A stretch of 64,000 nucleotides of DNA from an uncultured Lachnospiraceae bacterium (lineage in GTDB: Bacteria > Bacillota > Clostridia > Lachnospirales > Lachnospiraceae), in assembly GCA_900320345.1 (NCBI GenBank), contig ONRZ01000004.1, positions 25,062-89,061 of the forward strand, in the 5' to 3' direction. The position numbers and the translations under genes were made by a program. A model generated the notes under the pieces. It searched no databases and had not been told where the DNA came from. It was given only the letters and a program-made list of their open reading frames with translations. Positions 7,566 to 15,957 of this stretch are shown one piece after another (position 1 is the first letter of the stretch; every line of letters begins with the position of its first letter).

Positions 7566-8987
7566 TCAGATTGCGCCATGTTTCCTGCCCGGACGCTCCT
7601 CTCTCTTAGTAAACAGCATCTCAAGTGCGCCGATCACATACTTACGTGTATCCTGCGCTTCTATTATCGTGTCAACATAACCGCGGCGTGCAGCCGATGT
7701 GACACTTGTCTGCATATCCTTGTATGCAGCCGTAAGTTCAGCCTTATTTTCTTCCTTCTCAAACAGTATCTTGGCTGCCGCATCAGCATCCATCATTCCT
7801 ACGGAAGCTCCGCTCCATGCAAATACCATGTCAGCCCCGAGAGACTTGGAATTCATTACCACATATGCGCTTCCGAATGCACTGCCCGTTATAACATTGA
7901 TCTTGGGAACAGTCGCATTCGCAAAAGCAAAGGTCAGCTTCGCAAGAGCGCCGCTTAACTTCTTCTCGGCATCCATCGTTGTCTCAAATCCCTTGATGTC
8001 GGTAAATGAAACCACCGGGATATCAAAAGCGTCGCAGAAATTAACAAACTCAGCGGCTTTTATGCATGCATCGGGAGTAAGTACCTTATCGAACTTCTCG
8101 GCAACCTTGCCTTCGTCGTCGAACTTCTCACTGCGATTGCCCACAGCACCGACCGTGATGCCGTTAAGCCTCATGAATCCCGTTACCATTGACTTTGCAT
8201 AATCAGCCTTGACTTCAAAGAATGCCTGATCGTCCGCTATCCTCGAGAAAGCAACCGAAGCATCTGATGCACATGCGGAAAGATCCGTGCATAACCTGTT
8301 AAGGTCGTCGGTGCACTCCTCGTAAGCACCGTTCTCCTCATTGTTCTCCGGAAGCATTGATACAAGGAGCCTTATCTGATCATAGATGTCATCTCCCGCA
8401 ACAATGTCCACGTCACCGCTCTGGGTGCTCCTGAAAGCCGCTGCAGCAGTATCGAGCTTCTCCTCATAATTTCCGCTTACCGCATTGGGAGAATTAACGA
8501 ACAGCTTACCCTTCGATTCTTCGATAAATGTAAAGTCGGTCATTGACGGGAACAGTGCCAGTCCTCCGCCACAGCTTCCGAACACTGCCGTTATCTGCGG
8601 GATCACTCCCGAGGCCATCGCCTGAGCCTTATAGATCTCACCGAAAGCTTCCAGAGCATCTGTTGCCTCCATCAGCCTTAATCCTGTGGAATCGATAAGT
8701 CCGATAACAGGTGCACCTGTCTTCATCGCCATTGAATACAGCGACACAATCTTCTTAGCATGCATCTCACCGACAGATCCGCCCATTACAGAAGCATCCT
8801 GGCTATATACATATACCAGACTTCCGTTGATCAGGCCGTAGCCTGTAATAACGCCGTCAGTGGGTGCAGCCCCTGGATCCGTATTGAAATCAGTCGATCT
8901 GGCTGTGACCATCGCGCCGATCTCAACAAAACTGTTTTCATCGAGCAAGGATTCAATTCTTGCACTCGCTTGAGAAGTGTTACTCAT
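7566..8987 (-). CDS. Acyl-CoA carboxyltransferase subunit (MmdA / 12S type)
   Basis: A 473-aa carboxyltransferase with tandem crotonase-like halves, as in methylmalonyl-CoA decarboxylase alpha, propionyl-CoA carboxylase beta and transcarboxylase 12S. Visible family stretches include the N-terminal DGVITGYGLINGSLVYVYSQ, GGSVGEMHAKKI, FGSCGGGLALFPSMTDF, and in the second half VVSFTDIKGFETT and ITGSAFGSAYVVMNSKSLGAD. The ATG at 8987 follows GGAGGG. It is somewhat shorter than classical MmdA (about 510 aa). It is first in the operon, upstream of OadG-like, biotin carrier, beta and pyruvate-type carboxyltransferase genes. That combination suggests malonyl-, methylmalonyl- or propionyl-CoA chemistry coupled to pyruvate/oxaloacetate. 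Confidence 0.88.
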   Translation of the reverse strand: MSNTSQASARIESLLDENSFVEIGAMVTARSTDFNTDPGAAPTDGVITGYGLINGSLVYVYSQDASVMGGSVGEMHAKKIVSLYSMAMKTGAPVIGLIDSTGLRLMEATDALEAFGEIYKAQAMASGVIPQITAVFGSCGGGLALFPSMTDFTFIEESKGKLFVNSPNAVSGNYEEKLDTAAAAFRSTQSGDVDIVAGDDIYDQIRLLVSMLPENNEENGAYEECTDDLNRLCTDLSACASDASVAFSRIADDQAFFEVKADYAKSMVTGFMRLNGITVGAVGNRSEKFDDEGKVAEKFDKVLTPDACIKAAEFVNFCDAFDIPVVSFTDIKGFETTMDAEKKLSGALAKLTFAFANATVPKINVITGSAFGSAYVVMNSKSLGADMVFAWSGASVGMMDADAAAKILFEKEENKAELTAAYKDMQTSVTSAARRGYVDTIIEAQDTRKYVIGALEMLFTKREERPGRKHGAI

Positions 8988-9066
8988 TTTGTTCAGCCCT
9001 CCATATTAATAATAGGCTAATTCAAGCCTTTACTTAAGTAACTAAATGCTGTACGCACTAAAACTG

Positions 9067-9075
9067 ATTATAACA
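9067..9075 (-). promoter_or_regulatory. Extended -10 promoter for the decarboxylase operon
   Basis: On the minus strand the sequence TGTTATAAT is an extended -10 element (TGnTATAAT), 80 bases upstream of the MmdA-like start. No good -35 box is placed at 16-18 bases; the upstream DNA is a T-rich tract. Confidence 0.5.
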
Positions 9076-9118
9076 TAGAAAAAAAACAATTCATAGTGAA
9101 AACTTTTATTTTCGGGCA

Positions 9119-9148
9119 ATAAAAAAGCCGGGGTCATATCCCCAGCTT
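9119..9148 (-). terminator. Intrinsic terminator after scpB
   Basis: On the minus strand AAGCtGGGG and CCCCgGCTT pair around an ATATGA loop, followed by TTTTTT. The loop contains the scpB stop codon, so the last codons of scpB form the 5' half of the stem. It separates the scpAB transcript from the decarboxylase operon. Confidence 0.85.
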
Positions 9149-9823
9149 TACCGAAACTTCTTCGGCGGCTTCCTTCTTAAATTCCTCTATCCTGTCCGGA
9201 CTGGCGGTAGGAAGATCGTCGAGCGACGTGACATTGAAGCTCCTTAAAAATTCCTCCGTAGTACCGAAAAGCAACGGACGTCCCGGAGCCTGAAGACGGC
9301 CCAGTTCGGTAATAAGTCCGTATTCCACCAGTTTGTTCACCGCATGGTCGCAGCTCACTCCCCTGATCTTCTCGATCTCAAGCTTCGTGACAGGCTGCTT
9401 GTAGGCGATTATGGACAGCGTCTCAAGCATGGAATCGGTAAGCGAATATGATTTCGGAACCTTCGCGATCTTGATAAGATACTCATACATCGAAGCCTTG
9501 GAACACATCTGGACCGAATCCTCTAACTCTATTATGGTAAATCCGCAGTCGGGATCATTATCATAATCGTCCTTGAGTTGATAAACAAGCTTCTTCGTTT
9601 CCTCCACGTCGCGTCCGAGGACTGTGGCAAGCTTCTTATACTCCACGGAATTGCCCACGGAAAAAAGTACCGCGCCTATAACCGCCTTCGGATTATCAAC
9701 AGGCTTTACTTCAGCCGTTTCCTCTGCAGTGCTCTCTTCTTCGGCTGTACCCTCTTCTTCCGCGATCATCTCTTCCTTATTTATTTCTTCGGTTATTTCC
9801 TTACTTTTCTTTTTCCCAGCCAA
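9134..9823 (-). CDS. scpB: Segregation and condensation protein B
   Basis: A winged-helix kleisin partner of SMC and ScpA in chromosome condensation and segregation. Residues about 44-229 match ScpB, with AVIGAVLFSVGNSVEYKKLA at the start of the first winged helix and SIIAYKQPVTKLEIEKIRGV in the second. The first 40 residues are an unusual acidic stretch of Glu, Thr and Ala with a Lys-rich start. The start is not certain: the frame opens with TTG at 9823 and a weak site, and an ATG at 9766 preceded by AAGGAAGAG is possible and would remove most of the acidic tail. It lies 76 bases after scpA. Confidence 0.92.
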   Translation of the reverse strand: MAGKKKSKEITEEINKEEMIAEEEGTAEEESTAEETAEVKPVDNPKAVIGAVLFSVGNSVEYKKLATVLGRDVEETKKLVYQLKDDYDNDPDCGFTIIELEDSVQMCSKASMYEYLIKIAKVPKSYSLTDSMLETLSIIAYKQPVTKLEIEKIRGVSCDHAVNKLVEYGLITELGRLQAPGRPLLFGTTEEFLRSFNVTSLDDLPTASPDRIEEFKKEAAEEVSVKLGI

Positions 9824-9899
9824 AATTCAACCCACTCTGTTTTATAATATCTTAACGGCGCCCGGTCCCGTCACCGGCCTTATCCGTGCCACCTCATGC

Positions 9900-10649
9900 C
9901 TAAGCTGCCATCCTGGAAGTGATCATTATATCATCAAAAAGCGCTTCCTGCACTATCATTATCTGCCCAAGCTTCATCATCTCAAGTATCACAAGGAAGG
10001 TGACCACTATATCCATCTTGGAATTCTGCTTCTCGAGAAGATCCCTGAACCCGAACTTCTTATGACATTTTATATAATCCTGTATATATGCGGTCTTATC
10101 TTCAAGGCTTACTTCATCCTTCTCGATCTTACCGAATTTGCTCCTTATCGGATCGATCTTGTCAACCTGTCGTTTCATCATCGACTTGAATATCTGGTTC
10201 AGTTTGGCAAGATCCATGTCACCTATCAGCTGCGAATAGTCTATCGGCTGCTCGTAATCCTCTATCTCCTTGGGCATTGAAGGCTTCTTGAAAAGAGTCC
10301 TTCCCGCATCCATATGCATATCCTTAAGTTCATAGGACATATACTTGTACAGCTTATACTCGATAAGCTTCTCGACAAGTTCAGCCCTCGGATCTTCCTC
10401 TTCTCCGTCTTCATTGACTTCCTTGGGAAGAAGCATCCTGCATTTGATATCAAGGAGCGTGGCCGCCATTACCAGAAATTCGCTCATCACATCAAGATTG
10501 GCATCCTGCATCTGCCTGATATAGTCAAGATACTGATCCGTGATCAATACGATCGGAATATCATAGATGTCCACCTTGTTCTTCTCGATAAGATGGAGCA
10601 GCAGATCCAGCGGACCTTCAAATACCTGTAGTTTGACTGTTAAGCTCAT
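9900..10649 (-). CDS. scpA: Segregation and condensation protein A
   Basis: A 249-aa kleisin that bridges SMC heads. The N terminus (VFEGPLDLLLHLIEKNKVDIYDIPI) is the conserved SMC-binding region. An acidic middle (NEDGEEEDPRAE) and a C-terminal winged helix (FLVILEMMKLGQIMIVQE) follow. GGAAGGAAG precedes the ATG at 10649. The gene follows the phosphoesterase by 14 bases and precedes scpB; its SMC partner is at 41695-45255. Confidence 0.95.
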   Translation of the reverse strand: MSLTVKLQVFEGPLDLLLHLIEKNKVDIYDIPIVLITDQYLDYIRQMQDANLDVMSEFLVMAATLLDIKCRMLLPKEVNEDGEEEDPRAELVEKLIEYKLYKYMSYELKDMHMDAGRTLFKKPSMPKEIEDYEQPIDYSQLIGDMDLAKLNQIFKSMMKRQVDKIDPIRSKFGKIEKDEVSLEDKTAYIQDYIKCHKKFGFRDLLEKQNSKMDIVVTFLVILEMMKLGQIMIVQEALFDDIMITSRMAA

Positions 10650-10663
10650 AACTTCCTTCCTTC

Positions 10664-11569
10664 TTACTCCGTATTCCCCTTATCCTCTTCACTCCTGTAC
10701 AGATCTATGATGATGACCTCAGCCTTGTTGTTCACTCGCACAGGCACGGTATGTGTCCCGAGCCCGCGGCTTAAGATCATGGTCGAGTCCCCGATCTTAA
10801 ACACCCCCGCATCATACTTCGGAAACAGCTTAAGCTGCGGTGATATCACTCCACCGAGCAGCGGTATGTTCACTATCCCGCCATGTACATGTCCAGACAG
10901 TACATAATCCGGCTTCCACAATGCATATTTATCAAACTGTTCCGGATTGTGAGCAAGCAGCACGGAAACCCTTGATGTATCATTCTCCCCGAACTTACCC
11001 TTAAGATAGTCATCGGGTATCCAGTTGGTCTTAAGCTTACGGTAATACTCATGCTCCAGATCGAGTCCGTACACATCTATACCGGCCGGTTCGATCGATA
11101 CTTTCTCATCAAGGAGCATCCTTACCCCCATATCCGAAAGATCCGATACAAACCTGTCGTATTCTCCGGGGAATTCTTCGGGACACCGCCTTAACTTCTC
11201 CTCGTGATTCCCTATCCCGTAATAGATCGGATATTTACGCGCAAGTTCACCGATAAACCGCAATGCGTTACCGTCATGGTATACGGGCTCCATGCTCGAA
11301 GTGACCATATCACCCGCAAAGAACACGGCATCCGGCTTCTCATCATCGATGGCCTTAAGTACTTCCTTATTGTCATCTCCGTGCACATGATCGTGAAGAT
11401 CGGATATTACCGCCATCCTGAAATGTCCGGTATTTAACTTACTGTTCACAAAACCGTATCTTACTATCCTAAAGCCCCTGCTCTGCTCATACACAAACCA
11501 TGCGATAAGCGCCAGCAGAACAACCGCCAATATAAGAATCGCCTTAACAGGCGCAAGAACAAGCACCAT
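10664..11569 (-). CDS. Membrane-anchored metallophosphoesterase
   Basis: A 301-aa calcineurin-like phosphoesterase with one N-terminal membrane span (residues about 6-28). The metal-binding motifs appear in order: DLHDHVHGD, GDMV, GNHE, a His in LLAHNPEQFD, and GHVHGG. The family resembles YkuE/YaeI-type enzymes, some of which act on UDP-diacylglucosamine or other phospholipid-like substrates; the substrate here is unknown. The start at 11569 is preceded by GGAG eight bases away; a longer frame starts upstream without support. It stands between rpsU and scpA. A -10-like TATAAT (11594-11599, minus strand) lies 25 bases upstream. Confidence 0.9.
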   Translation of the reverse strand: MVLVLAPVKAILILAVVLLALIAWFVYEQSRGFRIVRYGFVNSKLNTGHFRMAVISDLHDHVHGDDNKEVLKAIDDEKPDAVFFAGDMVTSSMEPVYHDGNALRFIGELARKYPIYYGIGNHEEKLRRCPEEFPGEYDRFVSDLSDMGVRMLLDEKVSIEPAGIDVYGLDLEHEYYRKLKTNWIPDDYLKGKFGENDTSRVSVLLAHNPEQFDKYALWKPDYVLSGHVHGGIVNIPLLGGVISPQLKLFPKYDAGVFKIGDSTMILSRGLGTHTVPVRVNNKAEVIIIDLYRSEEDKGNTE

Positions 11570-11636
11570 ATCCTCAACTCCACAATATGTTGTATTATAG
11601 CACAAACAAAATACAAAATAAAGTATAACTTATAAC

Positions 11637-11667
11637 AAAAAAAATCCCCCGGATCTCTCCGGAGGAT
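11637..11667 (-). terminator. Intrinsic terminator after rpsU
   Basis: On the minus strand ATCCtCCGGA and TCCGGgGGAT pair around GAGA, followed by eight T residues. It starts just after the rpsU stop codon. Confidence 0.92.
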
Positions 11668-11678
11668 ATACAGATCAT

Positions 11679-11855
11679 TTAATTATATTTGCGCTTTCTT
11701 GCGGCTTCGGATTTCTTCTTCCGCTTAACGCTAGGCTTCTCATAATGCTCTCTCTTACGGATTTCCTGCTGGATACCGGCCTTGGCGCAGTTCCTCTTGA
11801 AACGGCGAAGAGCGCTATCTAATGTTTCACCTTCTTTAACTATCACGTTTGACAT
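11679..11855 (-). CDS. rpsU: 30S ribosomal protein S21
   Basis: A 58-aa, very basic protein starting [18 protein letters not shown] and ending in a Lys/Arg-rich tail ([10 protein letters not shown]), typical of bS21. The ATG at 11855 has GGGAGG eight bases upstream; a TTG three codons earlier is rejected. It has its own promoter directly behind alaS and its own terminator, so it can be made as a single-gene transcript. Confidence 0.97.
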   Translation of the reverse strand: MSNVIVKEGETLDSALRRFKRNCAKAGIQQEIRKREHYEKPSVKRKKKSEAARKRKYN

Positions 11856-11934
11856 GCTTCCCAACCTCCCCTCGTCTTAAATTCCATGCATCCGACTATA
11901 GGGTAATACGCCATTCGGCGCTGCACTAAATGCT

Positions 11935-11963
11935 ATTATATACAGTAACTTACGATTCGTCAA
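11935..11963 (-). promoter_or_regulatory. rpsU promoter
   Basis: On the minus strand TTGACG (11958-11963) and TATAAT (11935-11940) are 17 bases apart. The -35 box abuts the alaS stop codon with no gap. The predicted leader of about 75 bases contains an inverted CGCCGAATGGCG. Confidence 0.88.
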
Positions 11964-14609
11964 CTACTTTTGTATCTGACCTTCCAGAACCTTTACAGCC
12001 TCGGAAAGTGCCGCATCCATTCCCGAAGGATCCTTGCCGCCGGCCTGCGCCATGTTGGGACGTCCGCCGCCGCCTCCGCCTACAAACGAAGCCACACCCT
12101 TGATAAGATTGCCTGCATGCGCTCCCCTGCTCATTGCTCCTTCCGTAGCCATGGCAACAAGGTTTACCTTACCGCCCATATCCGATGCCAGGAGCAGTAC
12201 ACCGTCCCCGATCTTTTCCTTAAGCTGGTCGCCCAGGTCTCTGAGTCCGTTCATATCTACTCCGGATATCTTAACCGGCAGGAACTTAACACCGTTAACT
12301 TCGACCACTTTATCCATGACATCACCGACCGCTTCCCTTGCAGCCTTGCTCTTAAGTGATTCAAGTTCGGATCCGAGGCTCTTAAGTTCAGCGTTCATCT
12401 TCGAAAGCCTGTCTGATAATGTCGCGGGCGTAGCCTTGACAACCGAAGCCGCTTCCTTAAATTCATTCTCAAGCTTCTTATAATACCTGGTCACATTGAG
12501 TCCCGTAATACCTTCGACTCTTCTTACTCCGGCAGCGATACCGCTCTCGGACATTATCTTGAAGCAAAGGATCCTGCCTGTTGAAGAAACATGGGTACCG
12601 CCGCAGAGTTCCTTCGAAAAGTCACCCATTTTTACAACTCGTACCGTTTCTCCGTATTTTTCTCCAAAGAGAGCCATTGCTCCCGACTTCTTGGCATCCT
12701 CTATCGACATAATGTCCGTTACGACCGGCAGATCTTCCATTATCTTTTCATTTACAAGTTCTTCAACCTTATCGATCTCATCATCCGTCATTGCCCTTCC
12801 GAATGAAAAGTCAAACCTTGTCCTCTCACCGTCCTGATATGAACCCTGCTGCTTGACCTCATCACCGAGAACAGTCTGTAATGCCTTCTGAAGCAGATGT
12901 GTGGCCGAGTGGTTCATACAGGTGGTCATCCTGTTTGCCGCGTCAACCGACATGGTGACTTCGTCGCCCACGCTTATCTTACCGCTCTCCAGGACTCCGA
13001 CATGACCTGTTCTTCCGCCCGGGAGCTTTATGGTATCCTTTACCCTGAAACTTCCCTTGCCGCTTATCACGCCGAAGTCACCCTTCTGGCCGCCCATTGT
13101 GGCATAGAAGGGAGTCTTATCCGTGATCACGGTATATTCTCCGCCTGCTTCGGCACTGTCTGTAAGGACATCCGATGCTATCGCAATAACCTTTCCGGTA
13201 TCCGTTATCTTCTCATATCCGGTGAATTCGGTCACTACGGACTCATCGAGTTCATCAAAAACCGTATTGTCGCCGGAACCTGACGTAAGGGCAAATGAAG
13301 CGCCTTCCCTTGCCTTCTGTTTCTGTTCTTCCATTGCGTTTGCAAAACCTTCTTCGTCCACGGAAAGCCCGTTCTCCTCCGCCATCTCAACGGTAAGCTC
13401 AAGCGGGAAACCGAAAGTATCATATAAATAGAAGGCATCCCTGCCGGATATGCTCTTTCCCCTGCCGGCATCGAGGATCTTCTTAAATTCCTTCATGCCG
13501 TTCTCAAGCGTAGCGGTAAACCTGTCGATCTCCTTCGTAAGTTCATTAAGCACGAACTCCCTGTTTGAAACAAGGTTCTCATATGAATCCGAATATACTT
13601 CATCTATGAAGATCTTCGCTATATCAAGCAGGTTATCCCTCTTAAGCCCTAGTATCCTTCCGTGCCTTACCGCACGCCTTATAAGCCTTCTTAAGACATA
13701 TCCCGCTCCGCCGTTTGAAGGCGTGAGCCTTGCTTCGTCGCCTATGAGCATCACGGAAGTACGCATGTGATCCGCAAGCACGCGCATCGAACGTGTCCTC
13801 TCATTGTCATCATCGTATTTATTTCCGGATGTCTTCTCCATATATGCTATTACGGCAGCAAAAAGATCCGTCTTATATACATCCTTGGTACCGTTTAAGA
13901 AAGCAAGATTACGTTCAAGTCCCCAGCCCGTATCAACGTTCTTCTTTGAAAGCGGGGTAAGATGTCCGTCCTTATGTTTCTCATACTGCATGAACACATC
14001 ATTTCCGAGTTCCGTATATTTTCCGCACGAACATCCCGGTCCGCAGTCGGGTCCGCAGTCGGGTACATCCGCAATATAGAACATCTCGGAATCCGGACCG
14101 CATGGTCCGTATTCAAGTCCCCACCAGTTGTCCTCTGCGGGAAGATAATAGATATTCTCCGGCTTAAAACCCGAATCTATACGGCATTTTGCTCCCTCTT
14201 CATCCCTGGGTGCATTCTCATCGCCCGCAAATACCGTGGCTGCAAGATGATCCCTGTCGAAACCGAACACCTGCGTGAGGAGTTCATAACTCCATTTGCA
14301 GCGTTCCTCCTTAAAGTAATCACCGAGACTCCAGCTTCCCATCATCTCGAAGAAGGTAACATGCGACTTGTCGCCTACCGAATCTATATCATTTGTCCTG
14401 ACACAGCCCTGGACATTGCAAAGCCTTGTGCCCATGGGATGCTTCTGCCCGAGAAGATACGGCATGAGCGGCTGCATTCCCGCAACGTTGAACATAACGC
14501 CTGTCGAACCGTCCGACACGAGTGATACCGCACCGACATCAACATGCCCTCTTTCTTTATAGAATTCCTTCCATGTGTTCCTGAGTTCTTTGGATGTAAA
14601 CTGTTTCAT
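11964..14609 (-). CDS. alaS: Alanyl-tRNA synthetase (variant with cysteine cluster)
   Basis: An 881-aa class II synthetase that charges tRNA-Ala. The aminoacylation domain shows CVRTNDIDSVGDKSHVTFFE and NGGAGYVLRRLIRRAVRHG. The editing domain has the metal motif HSATH and the later CGGTH. The C-Ala domain ends with FVGGGGGGRPNMAQAGG. After GPCGPDSEMFY, where standard enzymes read on directly, this protein inserts a four-cysteine cluster: C185, C189, C193 and C195. This divergent subtype occurs in some Firmicutes and may bind a metal there. AGGAGATATC precedes the ATG. It follows asnA by 52 bases. Confidence 0.95.
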   Translation of the reverse strand: MKQFTSKELRNTWKEFYKERGHVDVGAVSLVSDGSTGVMFNVAGMQPLMPYLLGQKHPMGTRLCNVQGCVRTNDIDSVGDKSHVTFFEMMGSWSLGDYFKEERCKWSYELLTQVFGFDRDHLAATVFAGDENAPRDEEGAKCRIDSGFKPENIYYLPAEDNWWGLEYGPCGPDSEMFYIADVPDCGPDCGPGCSCGKYTELGNDVFMQYEKHKDGHLTPLSKKNVDTGWGLERNLAFLNGTKDVYKTDLFAAVIAYMEKTSGNKYDDDNERTRSMRVLADHMRTSVMLIGDEARLTPSNGGAGYVLRRLIRRAVRHGRILGLKRDNLLDIAKIFIDEVYSDSYENLVSNREFVLNELTKEIDRFTATLENGMKEFKKILDAGRGKSISGRDAFYLYDTFGFPLELTVEMAEENGLSVDEEGFANAMEEQKQKAREGASFALTSGSGDNTVFDELDESVVTEFTGYEKITDTGKVIAIASDVLTDSAEAGGEYTVITDKTPFYATMGGQKGDFGVISGKGSFRVKDTIKLPGGRTGHVGVLESGKISVGDEVTMSVDAANRMTTCMNHSATHLLQKALQTVLGDEVKQQGSYQDGERTRFDFSFGRAMTDDEIDKVEELVNEKIMEDLPVVTDIMSIEDAKKSGAMALFGEKYGETVRVVKMGDFSKELCGGTHVSSTGRILCFKIMSESGIAAGVRRVEGITGLNVTRYYKKLENEFKEAASVVKATPATLSDRLSKMNAELKSLGSELESLKSKAAREAVGDVMDKVVEVNGVKFLPVKISGVDMNGLRDLGDQLKEKIGDGVLLLASDMGGKVNLVAMATEGAMSRGAHAGNLIKGVASFVGGGGGGRPNMAQAGGKDPSGMDAALSEAVKVLEGQIQK

Positions 14610-14661
14610 GATATCTCCTATACTGAAAATAAAATATGATCCTTCTTACTCCCGCTGTCTG

Positions 14662-15672
14662 CTACAGGAGATTTACTCCGAGCTCCCCGGCATCCTCTAC
14701 CACCCCGTCCGGCCAGATCGAACTCTGTACCTCACCTATATGTGCACGTCTCATAAAGAACATACATATCCTCGACTGTCCGATGCCTCCGCCTACCGTA
14801 TAAGGAAGTTCCTTATCAAGTATCGCCTTCTGGAAAGGCAGCTTTGCTCTTTCCGGGCATCCCGCCTTGTCGAGCTGGCTTATGAGCGAATCCTCATCTA
14901 CCCTTATTCCCATGCTGGATATCTCAAAGGATCTGTCAAGCACCGGATAATATACGATTATATCACCGTTGAGCTCCCAGTCATCATAATCGGGTGCGCG
15001 TCCGTCATGTTTTTTCCCTGACTTTAGCAGATCACCTATCTTCATAAGAAAGAGCGCCTTATACTCCTTCGCCGCAAGGTCCTCCCTTTCCTTCGGTGTC
15101 TTATCCGGCCACCTGTCCTCAAGTTCCTGCGTCGTTATAAAGGTGATATCATCCGGCAGCACCCTTGTTATCTCGGGATGCCTGGAATTGACAAACACCT
15201 CTGTGTTCTTGATCGCCTCATATACCTTGCGGACTATCGACTTTAGCGTGTCTTCATTTCTCTCATCCCTGTCGATTATACGCTCCCAGTCCCACTGATC
15301 CACATACAGCGAATGAAGGTTGTCGGTATCCTCGTCCCTTCGTATGGCCGTCATGTCGGTGTAGAGTCCTTCGCCGTGAACAAACCCGTACTTCTTAAGC
15401 GCCATCCTCTTCCACTTGGCAAGCGAATGCACTATCTCGACCTGAGCATCTCCCTGTTCTTTAATACCGAATGTTACAGGTCGCTCCACTCCGTTTAAGT
15501 TATCGTTAAGTCCTGATTCCGGGCGGACAAAAAGCGGCGCCGATACACGCGTAAGATTAAGCTCTTTTGCAAGTGCCCGCTCGAAATAATCCTTTACTTC
15601 CTTTATAAAGATCTCCGTATCTTTGATACTCTGCGGACTTTTGTAGCCCTTCGGGATATTCAGTCTTTCCAT
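14662..15672 (-). CDS. asnA: Aspartate--ammonia ligase
   Basis: A 336-aa class II synthetase-like enzyme that makes asparagine from aspartate, ammonia and ATP. The length and motifs fit Asn[14 protein letters not shown] near 58-70, [12 protein letters not shown] near 123-134, and the C-terminal [23 protein letters not shown]. The ATG at 15672 is supported by GGAG seven bases upstream; the frame continues upstream without a site. A promoter lies in the gap behind the small cysteine protein. It is followed by alaS. Confidence 0.96.
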   Translation of the reverse strand: MERLNIPKGYKSPQSIKDTEIFIKEVKDYFERALAKELNLTRVSAPLFVRPESGLNDNLNGVERPVTFGIKEQGDAQVEIVHSLAKWKRMALKKYGFVHGEGLYTDMTAIRRDEDTDNLHSLYVDQWDWERIIDRDERNEDTLKSIVRKVYEAIKNTEVFVNSRHPEITRVLPDDITFITTQELEDRWPDKTPKEREDLAAKEYKALFLMKIGDLLKSGKKHDGRAPDYDDWELNGDIIVYYPVLDRSFEISSMGIRVDEDSLISQLDKAGCPERAKLPFQKAILDKELPYTVGGGIGQSRICMFFMRRAHIGEVQSSIWPDGVVEDAGELGVNLL

Positions 15673-15709
15673 CTCATGCTCCTTTCCCCTCAAAAAAATC
15701 AACGTTCTT

Positions 15710-15738
15710 ATTTTACCCTTGCTCATTCATATTCGCAA
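15710..15738 (-). promoter_or_regulatory. Candidate asnA promoter
   Basis: On the minus strand TTGCGA (15733-15738) and TAAAAT (15710-15715) are 17 bases apart, starting just after the stop of the small cysteine-protein gene. Confidence 0.55.
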
Positions 15739-15744
15739 GTATTT

Positions 15745-15921
15745 TTACATCTGATGCCTGACCACCCTGTACTCATCGCCGTTCGTATAATACGGGCAGC
15801 CCTTGAAGTCCCTCTCCATTAGCCTTGCATAATCATCCTCATCTATATCCATGTCACAGATATAGTCATCATATTCTTCATCGTAAAAATAATATGCGCA
15901 AGTTTCACAGCTTCCGTTCAT
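15745..15921 (-). CDS. Small four-cysteine protein, DUF6472-like
   Basis: A 58-aa protein, translation starting MNGSCETCAYYFYDEEYDDY and ending EYRVVRHQM. Its cysteines are C5, C8, C22 and C42 (CxxC, then two single cysteines), a likely zinc or iron-sulfur site, surrounded by many Asp, Glu and Tyr. AGGAGG stands eight bases before the ATG at 15921. I recognise the pattern as a small family widespread in Lachnospiraceae and annotated as DUF6472; no function is known to me. It lies between the ABC exporter and asnA. Confidence 0.8.
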   Translation of the reverse strand: MNGSCETCAYYFYDEEYDDYICDMDIDEDDYARLMERDFKGCPYYTNGDEYRVVRHQM

Positions 15922-15957
15922 GATCCGTTCCTCCTAAATATGAATTGCCCCCTCCTT

